A DNA stretch of 64,000 nt from Arcanobacterium phocae (GTDB lineage: Bacteria > Actinomycetota > Actinomycetes > Actinomycetales > Actinomycetaceae). The notes under the pieces are model-generated. The model was not told where the DNA came from and ran no database searches. It was given only the letters and a program-made list of their open reading frames with translations. The stretch spans positions 62,001-126,000 of the forward strand of contig NZ_JABAPM010000005.1 in the NCBI RefSeq assembly GCF_018913465.1, in the 5' to 3' direction. Positions 57,829-64,000 of the stretch are shown piece after piece. Position 1 is the stretch's first letter; each line of letters starts with the position of its first letter. The translations under genes and the position numbers were made by a program.

Positions 57829-59157
57829 TCAACTCCTCAAAATCTTGTTAATACGCGCTAGCCGAGAGGTGATTTGAGCCTCGAAACCGCGTCCTGAGGG
57901 AACGTAATATTGTTTTTCTTCCAGCTCATCTGGTAGATAATCTTGCTTGACCACACCAGCTGGATCATCGTGGGGATAAATGTAATTAGTATTCTGGCTG
58001 ACGCTCTTTGCAGCCACTCTAGATGCAGTCACACTCTGATCGCGTAAATGCGCTGGCACCTGTCCAATATTTCCGGCACGAACATCAGCGATTGCTTGGT
58101 TAATTGCGAGATAGGCCCGATTAGATTTAGGAGCAGTTGCCAAATGAACAACTGCTCCTGCAAGAATAATGCGTGCTTCCGGCATGCCGACCAAAGCTAC
58201 CGCCTGCGCTGCTGCAGTTGCTGTTTGTAATGCTGATGGGTCTGCCATGCCTATATCCTCAGCCGCGCTAATCATTATTCTGCGCGCGATGAACCTAGGG
58301 TCTTCCCCAGCTTCAAGCATTCGCGCTAAATAGTGGATTGCGGCGTCTACGTCTGAGCCACGGATGGATTTTATAAATGCGGAGATAACGTCATAGTGTT
58401 GATCTCCATTTTTGCCGTATCTCACTGCGTGTACGTCAATCGCGTGTTCCACATCAGACAAGGTAATATGCCGATTACCAGCAGAACCAGCAGCCTCCAA
58501 TATGGTCAATGCACGGCGACCATCTGCACCTGCCAACCGAACTATATGATCACGTGCATCTTCATCGAGGAGTATATGCCCGCCATATCCACGCTCATCA
58601 CAAACAGCGCGATCCAATAGAGTCGCAATATTGTCTGAGCTTAATGGACGTAGAGTAAGTAGGAGCGAGCGAGACAACAGCGGCGCAATGACCGAAAAAC
58701 TAGGATTTTCTGTGGTCGCAGCAACTAGAATAACCCAACCGTTTTCAACAGCCGGAAGCAATGCATCTTGCTGGGACTTGGAAAACCGATGAACTTCGTC
58801 GATAAAAAGCACCGTCTCTTCACCATGCACTGCCAGCAAATTCCGGGCCTGTTCAATATTGGCCCGTACCTGGGAAACCCCAGCAGACACTGCCGAAATT
58901 TCTACAAAATGCCGATTACTTGACTGAGCGACCAGATAGGCCAGTGTGGTTTTTCCAATTCCGGGTGGCCCCCACAGGATAACCGAACTCGGCATACCTG
59001 TTGTGCCAGGCTCAATCAAGCGACGGAGGGGTTGCCCTTCGCCGAGTAAGTGCTCCTGCCCCACGACTTCCGCTATGCTTCTTGGACGCATACGCACTGC
59101 AAGCGGGGAATGCACGCTTTGTTGGTCCGCTACTGATGACGATTCAAAAAGATCCAC
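57829..59157 (-). CDS. rarA: replication-associated recombination protein RarA (MgsA)
   Basis: AAA+ ATPase related to clamp loaders, active at stalled forks. The GTG at 59157 gives 442 aa (M)[14 protein letters not shown], the usual RarA N-terminus and size; the open frame runs on to 59274 but overlaps the divergent promoter region. Motifs: [19 protein letters not shown] (Walker A), [15 protein letters not shown] (Walker B and sensor context), [19 protein letters not shown] (sensor 1 region), [14 protein letters not shown], and the C-terminal oligomer domain [20 protein letters not shown]. Divergent from the MMPL gene. Confidence 0.95.
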   Translation of the reverse strand: MDLFESSSVADQQSVHSPLAVRMRPRSIAEVVGQEHLLGEGQPLRRLIEPGTTGMPSSVILWGPPGIGKTTLAYLVAQSSNRHFVEISAVSAGVSQVRANIEQARNLLAVHGEETVLFIDEVHRFSKSQQDALLPAVENGWVILVAATTENPSFSVIAPLLSRSLLLTLRPLSSDNIATLLDRAVCDERGYGGHILLDEDARDHIVRLAGADGRRALTILEAAGSAGNRHITLSDVEHAIDVHAVRYGKNGDQHYDVISAFIKSIRGSDVDAAIHYLARMLEAGEDPRFIARRIMISAAEDIGMADPSALQTATAAAQAVALVGMPEARIILAGAVVHLATAPKSNRAYLAINQAIADVRAGNIGQVPAHLRDQSVTASRVAAKSVSQNTNYIYPHDDPAGVVKQDYLPDELEEKQYYVPSGRGFEAQITSRLARINKILRS

Positions 59158-59253
59158 GTCTCTAACCTTACCGAACCTAAATAAACAATTCGTCATTAGC
59201 ATAAAGCTAGGAAGAAACCACCAGCTAAACGTAATTTGTGCCACAATAAAAGT

Positions 59254-61683
59254 ATGTTTACGTGGTTGGGTCAAAAAGTTTCTTATAGGCCAAAAACAGT
59301 TATCGCACTGTGGGTCATTCTCGCATTAGTTGGGGCATTTGGAGCGTTGTTAGGATTCGGACAAGGTAACCTGTTAGCCCGAATGAATTCATCAGAATCC
59401 ATGATCCCAGGCTCTGAATCAGACAAAGTACTCGAAGTTGCTGGCGCAGCGGGACAAGGCGAGAATATCGTTGTCCTCGTAGAGAACGTTTCAGCTGAGG
59501 AAGCAGAGTCCGAACTAGCAGATTTTCGCGCTGGCGTTCTAGATCTCCCCCATGTCACCAGTGTTAACGACCCTATCAACGTTAATAATCAATTTGTTGC
59601 TGAGCTCGACAAACAGCTCAAGTCTGCAGTGGAAGAAAGCATTGCAAATAACCAAACATTGATCGATGCAGCCGTAGCGGCAGCACTTGAATCGTCACGC
59701 GATGTGCTATCTCAGGCGCGTGCGTTCGGTGGTGAACAGGCTGAACGCCAAGCTCGAGAAGCTATTATTTCCCAAGCTACAGATCAAGCACGGACAAAAA
59801 TCTCTGAGAAAGTTACTACCGAAGCCAAACAACGGATGGCAGCATTGCAAAATCCATCCGATTCCTTCAAAAATGGACAGAACTTCGTTGCGGTTGTTCA
59901 GCTAGCTCCCGGACACTATCCAGACACTGTAGCCGACGTCGATAAATCAGTAACTGATTTGCAAACCGGGCTTCGTACACATCACCCTGATGCAAAAGCC
60001 GGAGCGCTTTCGATGACTTTAGCCAAAGATGTCATCTTGGAACAAACTGCAGAAGATCTCGTCACTGGAGAAATAGTTGGTCTGCCAATCGCGCTTATCC
60101 TACTAATCATAGTTTTTGGCGGTATTATTGCTGCTGGTCTTCCGCTTGGTTCTGCACTAGTGTCCATAGCCATTGGTTTGGGCATGGTCTGGGGTCTAAC
60201 CTTTATAACGAATGTTGACAATTTTATTCTCAACATAGTTTCCCTTATTGGACTCGCTCTCTCTATTGATTATGGTCTGCTAATCGTGTCCCGCTACCGA
60301 GAAGAGATCGCCAAAAGAGTTACCAGTTCAGAAGATCCCTTGTTGCAAGAGCACGTTATTGAAGCAGTTCAAACAACAATTGCCTCGGCAGGACGTACTG
60401 TAGCTTTTTCTGCACTTACCATCGCATTTGCCATAAGCGGACTTATGGTTATGAATGCCCCTATGCTGCGTATGATCGCTATCGGCGGAGTAATAGTTAC
60501 GATACTCGCAGTTACAACCGCAGTAACGCTCGTCCCTGCATTGATTGTGGTGTCGGGTAAAAAACTTGCTCTACCGGCAAAACTTTCACAGGTACCGGTC
60601 ATGCGGTCACTTTTTAAACTCGTTGGAGATTCAGCGTCCGATCGTGGCGCTTTTTCGGCGCTTGCCCGATGGGTTCATCGTTATCCGTGGCCAGTAATGG
60701 TCACAACACTGGTGATTCTGGCAGTGGTAGCCGCACCAATTTTCACTGTTTCATTGCGGTCGAATTTCATCGAGTATCTTCCAAGTGACTCACGTGAAAA
60801 AGAGGTCTCAGCAGTTATTGAACGCGACTTCCCCGACTTTGCTACCCCGTCTGGCACCATTCTTGCAGAAACAGACGAAAAATCAGCACTACCATTCGTG
60901 AAACAGATCGAAACAATTCCCGGAGTTACCCAGGTACATTCCCCTCAAGTTATCGACGACGGAGTACTTATCAATTTCAATGTCGATTCAGCCGATCCTG
61001 TAGGACCAGCAGTTACCAAGGTAGTACAACAAATACGTGACCTCGATACCAGTTACCCGCACTACGTTGGTGGTGCGGCCGCGCTCCAAATGGACTTCAA
61101 CGCATCTAATAGAGTTGATGCCCCGTTGGCATTGGGCATCGTCGCTTTGGCAGTAATCGTCTTGCTCTTCTTTATGACTGGATCTGTTGTAGCACCATTC
61201 ACAGCACTAATTATCAATGGCCTATCGCTTCTCGCGGGGCTAGGAGGCGGAGCCTTCCTATTTAATAATGGATACTTGGGCCTCCCCCAAACCAACGGAC
61301 TTGAAACTTTTGTAGTAGCATCCGCGATCGCATTTGGTTTTGGTTTAGCTATGGATTATGAGGTCTTTCTACTGGCGAGAATCAAAGAATTTTGGGACGA
61401 CGGCGAATCCAACGACTTAGCTGTTGAACATGGATTGCAGCGTTCAGGCCGAATAATTACCTCCGCAGCAGCAATTATTGTTGCAGTCTTTATCGGATTC
61501 GTTTTCGGAGACCTAATTGCGGTAAAACAAATCGGAGTGGTTCTGGCAATTATCGTGATAGTTGACGCAACGATCGTGCGTTTACTATTGGTTCCAGCAA
61601 CGATGACAATCCTCGGTAAATGGAACTGGTGGGCGCCGCGCCCGCTAAGAAAACTACACAAGCGGTTTGGAATAAAGCACTAA
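59254..61683 (+). CDS. MMPL-family RND transporter
   Basis: Large membrane exporter; actinobacterial MMPL proteins often move lipids or drugs. The 809 aa form begins [20 protein letters not shown]; an in-frame ATG at 59236 adds six residues. Span 1 is at residues 14-34, then a ~200-residue external domain, spans 2-6 ([20 protein letters not shown] ... [20 protein letters not shown]), a second external domain, and spans 7-12 with [20 protein letters not shown]. The paired DYG and DYE motifs carry the proton-relay Asp residues. There is no ribosome site before the ATG and CACAAT sits 7-12 bases upstream, so the mRNA may be leaderless. The stop overlaps the convergent gene by four bases. Substrate unknown. 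Confidence 0.85.
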   Translation: MFTWLGQKVSYRPKTVIALWVILALVGAFGALLGFGQGNLLARMNSSESMIPGSESDKVLEVAGAAGQGENIVVLVENVSAEEAESELADFRAGVLDLPHVTSVNDPINVNNQFVAELDKQLKSAVEESIANNQTLIDAAVAAALESSRDVLSQARAFGGEQAERQAREAIISQATDQARTKISEKVTTEAKQRMAALQNPSDSFKNGQNFVAVVQLAPGHYPDTVADVDKSVTDLQTGLRTHHPDAKAGALSMTLAKDVILEQTAEDLVTGEIVGLPIALILLIIVFGGIIAAGLPLGSALVSIAIGLGMVWGLTFITNVDNFILNIVSLIGLALSIDYGLLIVSRYREEIAKRVTSSEDPLLQEHVIEAVQTTIASAGRTVAFSALTIAFAISGLMVMNAPMLRMIAIGGVIVTILAVTTAVTLVPALIVVSGKKLALPAKLSQVPVMRSLFKLVGDSASDRGAFSALARWVHRYPWPVMVTTLVILAVVAAPIFTVSLRSNFIEYLPSDSREKEVSAVIERDFPDFATPSGTILAETDEKSALPFVKQIETIPGVTQVHSPQVIDDGVLINFNVDSADPVGPAVTKVVQQIRDLDTSYPHYVGGAAALQMDFNASNRVDAPLALGIVALAVIVLLFFMTGSVVAPFTALIINGLSLLAGLGGGAFLFNNGYLGLPQTNGLETFVVASAIAFGFGLAMDYEVFLLARIKEFWDDGESNDLAVEHGLQRSGRIITSAAAIIVAVFIGFVFGDLIAVKQIGVVLAIIVIVDATIVRLLLVPATMTILGKWNWWAPRPLRKLHKRFGIKH

Positions 61684-62438
61684 CCTAATTCTACAAAAGG
61701 TTCACGGCGTCCATGAATCAATGAGGCGCCGTGAGTCATTCCAATGCGTTCATATAGCTTACGTGCGGGGTTATTCCACGCCCACATGGTAAATTGCACT
61801 GTTTCTAAGCTGGATAAAAGCTGATTGATTGCTCCCACCATTATCGCAGCAGCATAGCCTTTACCACGATACGCAGGTTTCGTCCCTAGACCGTGTAGAT
61901 AGGCGTGCTTCGCAAAAGTATCATAGCCAACAACAGCCACAATGGTGTCATTTTCTCGCAGAATGAACCATGATAACGATTCAAAGAAACTGTGCGCTTC
62001 GCTCAACGGATTCGACTCGTATAACACAGCTCGAATCTGAGAAGACATCGCTGCTAGTTCTAACGAGCCGTGAGGAAGATGCTCTACTCGTTGGGCACCC
62101 GGCACCGGAAAAAGCTCTGATTCTGCATAATAAAAATCCCAGCCCCAGCCAAAAGACGGCCCAAAATAGTCCTTCATGTCGTCAGTTAAAGCAACATAAA
62201 GGCTCGTCGACATCAACGTCCACTCCGGCCGAGGGAATGAGCTACGAACTATTTCTAGCTGTTTGATCGATTGATCAATCTCGCCATAAATGGCTAAACT
62301 CAGTTTTCCACGATTCGGCCCGTATAGGACAGCGCATCTTTCATCTTCATATGTATATAATGGCTTTTCATCGCCCCACTCGTGGCGAACACACAATTGC
62401 CACATAGGAGTGTTGACGCCACTACCTCGAAACATCAT
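61680..62438 (-). CDS. GNAT-family N-acetyltransferase
   Basis: The 252 aa product has an N-terminal domain of about 130 residues that I do not recognise, with GPSFGWGWDFYYAE, and a C-terminal GNAT domain (about residues 135-240): SWFILRENDTIVAVVGYDTF, HGLGTKPAYRGKGYAAAIMV with the acetyl-CoA loop R-G-K-G-Y-A, and MWAWNNPARKLYERIGMTHG. The acceptor is unknown. It follows the L,D-transpeptidase gene by 15 bases, so the two may be co-expressed. Two ATG codons at the start make the exact N-terminus uncertain by one residue. Confidence 0.8.
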   Translation of the reverse strand: MMFRGSGVNTPMWQLCVRHEWGDEKPLYTYEDERCAVLYGPNRGKLSLAIYGEIDQSIKQLEIVRSSFPRPEWTLMSTSLYVALTDDMKDYFGPSFGWGWDFYYAESELFPVPGAQRVEHLPHGSLELAAMSSQIRAVLYESNPLSEAHSFFESLSWFILRENDTIVAVVGYDTFAKHAYLHGLGTKPAYRGKGYAAAIMVGAINQLLSSLETVQFTMWAWNNPARKLYERIGMTHGASLIHGRREPFVELG

Positions 62439-62453
62439 CGTCGCAAATGCGTA

Positions 62454-63881
62454 TTAGTAATGCGAGAGGACGACCGTCCCTATGGGAGCCCAATCGAAGA
62501 GTGTGTGCGCATCATCAACTGACATATTCAGACATCCGTGGGAACCATGGTCTCCAGCATGATAACCAAAACTACTAAACCAGGGCGCCCCATGGATCGC
62601 ATAGTCACCATGGAAATACATAACCCATGGGACATTAGGGACATGGTAAGTACTTCCGTCAAGGTTCCGACCAGTCATATTTTGTTGTGCAACCTTATGC
62701 CAAACTTTGAATTCACCAGTGACTGTAGGAGTATTAGTTGATCCTGGAACAAAAAGTGCTGGGCCACGTACTTGCGTAGCACCTTCGTATCCTATTGCAC
62801 TGAAGTTTGATAAGTTGACATCAATCCATTTTTCGCCTTCAGCAGCAAGATATGGAAGATTCTCAGCTCCCGCAGCGACAACTTTTTCTTCCCAAGTTTT
62901 CTCACCCTCAGTCACTTCAGTGACTGCAGCTGTTGGCTGACTTGCGATAAAATTGGTGGCAATTTGCTGGACTATATCGTCGATATTTGTAACAGTCTTT
63001 TTGCCGTGAGGCTCCGTTTTTACTTTAAGGATTTCACCTGATGCACTCTTATAGCGCATACCGACTACAGCCTCAGCTTCTAGCGGTTTAGACGATTCGG
63101 TGACCCATTTTGATACTGTCTCTCGGTCAATCTCAGGCTCGCCGTCGACGACTTTAATCCACGATGCCTTGGTAACGGCGTCTGCCACTAAAGTCTCATT
63201 CCCTACTACGAGTGTTACTTCAGTTGCGACAATATCGTTAGCTGTTTTTGCAATTTGTTTAAGTTCTTCACTCGGATCTTTAGCTGGAAGATCTACGGTC
63301 TTAACTTTAACTGAGATAGTTTTCTGGGCATGCGCAAGTACATTGGCAACACGCTTGACTTCTTTTGCTGGAACTCCCTGTCCATCTGTTCCAGGAACGA
63401 CGACGAAGGTATCATCTTTAAGTTCAACATGCGGATCCGTTGGAGGAGTAATTGATTCTTGACCTTCGGTTAAAGAGCGAGCAAACTTTTCAATTTTCTC
63501 AACATCTACGAACGCTAGTACAGGGTCCACAGACGGCTTCGTAAATACCGATGTCAAATAATCCCCGACAGAACGATGCTTAGTTAATGCAGCAGAGGTA
63601 GTTTTTGAAACGTCCAACGACGCGCCCAGGGTAGCTAAATTCGCAGTTACATCGTTAACACCCTGACCGCCAATTTTTGCAGAAATAGTGCGTACATTAG
63701 ATGTTAGCTTGGACTCGATTTCCGATTTGCTCATACCGCCGACGTTAAGATCGCCGATGTGTGTTTGAGGTAGCGCTCTGCCTGATATTGCAAAATAGCT
63801 TACATAGGTAACTATGGCTATCAAAATAACGCCACTTAGACCTAAAGTTCCGAAGAGAGCCAACCGTTTTTTCGTCATCAT
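62454..63881 (-). CDS. L,D-transpeptidase with N-terminal peptidoglycan-binding repeats
   Basis: Makes 3-3 crosslinks in peptidoglycan or anchors proteins outside the membrane. The 475 aa product has a short tail, one membrane span (LFGTLGLSGVILIAIVTYVS, about residues 9-28), then two domains of about 100-120 residues resembling PG_binding_4/VanW-linked repeats (HIGDLNVGGMSKSEIESKL and GNETLVADAVTKASWIKVVD). The C-terminal YkuD domain keeps all catalytic residues: YAIHGAPWFSSFGYHAGDHG and SHGCLNMSVDDAHTLFDW with Cys near residue 454. Substrate spectrum is not visible. Confidence 0.92.
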   Translation of the reverse strand: MMTKKRLALFGTLGLSGVILIAIVTYVSYFAISGRALPQTHIGDLNVGGMSKSEIESKLTSNVRTISAKIGGQGVNDVTANLATLGASLDVSKTTSAALTKHRSVGDYLTSVFTKPSVDPVLAFVDVEKIEKFARSLTEGQESITPPTDPHVELKDDTFVVVPGTDGQGVPAKEVKRVANVLAHAQKTISVKVKTVDLPAKDPSEELKQIAKTANDIVATEVTLVVGNETLVADAVTKASWIKVVDGEPEIDRETVSKWVTESSKPLEAEAVVGMRYKSASGEILKVKTEPHGKKTVTNIDDIVQQIATNFIASQPTAAVTEVTEGEKTWEEKVVAAGAENLPYLAAEGEKWIDVNLSNFSAIGYEGATQVRGPALFVPGSTNTPTVTGEFKVWHKVAQQNMTGRNLDGSTYHVPNVPWVMYFHGDYAIHGAPWFSSFGYHAGDHGSHGCLNMSVDDAHTLFDWAPIGTVVLSHY

Positions 63882-63903
63882 TTACCTCGACATCAACTTG
63901 ACT

Positions 63904-63943
63904 CTAGTGTGTGGTGCATCATTTCCGATACACCACACACTAG
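63904..63943 (-). terminator. hairpin after the partial gene at the window end
   Basis: CTAGTGTGTGGTG pairs perfectly (13 bp) with CACCACACACTAG around a 14-base loop. No clear T-run follows on the minus strand. Confidence 0.55.
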
Positions 63944-63958
63944 TAATTGAAAATGCTA

Positions 63959-64000
63959 CTACTTTGTTTCAGCTTTCGCCATCGGAGTAGATTTCTCTGT
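63959..64000 (-). CDS. C-terminal end of a minus-strand gene (partial)
   Basis: Thirteen codons and a TAG stop are open to the window edge (ending ...TEKSTPMAKAETK), followed by the hairpin at 63904-63943. Too short to identify; it is a Lys/Ala/Glu-rich tail. Confidence 0.4.
   Translation of the reverse strand, partial: TEKSTPMAKAETK

Overview
The window is a gene-dense chromosomal segment of a moderate-GC actinobacterium. RbpA, WhiA, PafB/PafC, HelY-type helicase, GarA-like FHA protein with an FtsR-like MerR partner, ScpA/ScpB next to XerD/ParA, and a helicase-defective PriA all point to Actinomycetota. The AroK-AroB fusion and the modest GC fit an Actinomycetaceae member such as Arcanobacterium or a relative, but the genus is an inference.

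Layout. 1-10.4 kb (+): end of uvrA, uvrC, rapZ, yvcK, whiA, then gap-pgk-tpiA and secG. A 23-codon upstream reading frame overlaps the gap start codon. 10.5-12.6 kb (-): transketolase. 12.7-18.9 kb (+): xerD-parA-scpA-scpB-rluB-cmk-der, tightly packed with overlapping starts and stops, for chromosome segregation, dimer resolution and ribosome maturation. 18.9-23.4 kb: an accessory segment. It has an AT-rich gene for a predicted PUA/EVE-like + CBS pair + HEPN protein (the best candidate for a new defence-type system), about 1.7 kb of decayed genes including an IS3-like transposase relic, a secreted Cys-containing protein and, just beyond it, tRNA-Pro(GGG). 23.7-28.8 kb (+): aminopeptidase N, GarA-like FHA protein, two MerR regulators and rbpA. 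28.8-35 kb (-): lnt, helY, pafC and pafB. 35-36.1 kb (+): a DUF3866 protein.

36.1-38.1 kb (-): an FMN riboswitch controls a permease and a substrate-binding lipoprotein, which reads as a RibXY-type riboflavin importer without its own ATPase. 38.1-57 kb (-): rpe, rsmB, fmt, priA, metK, coaBC, rpoZ, gmk; then nusB, efp, a shikimate-kinase-like protein, aroKB, aroC, a prepilin peptidase, a degenerate aroE, mltG, ruvX and alaS. 57-59.2 kb (-): rpsD and rarA. 59.2-61.7 kb (+): an MMPL transporter. 61.7-63.9 kb (-): a GNAT acetyltransferase and an L,D-transpeptidase. The last 42 bases hold the end of another minus-strand gene.

Most genes are ordinary core genes. Interest concentrates in 18.9-23.4 kb, in the leader of gap, in the riboflavin locus and in the odd members of the aro cluster. 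All identifications come from reading the sequence by eye; no database search was run.
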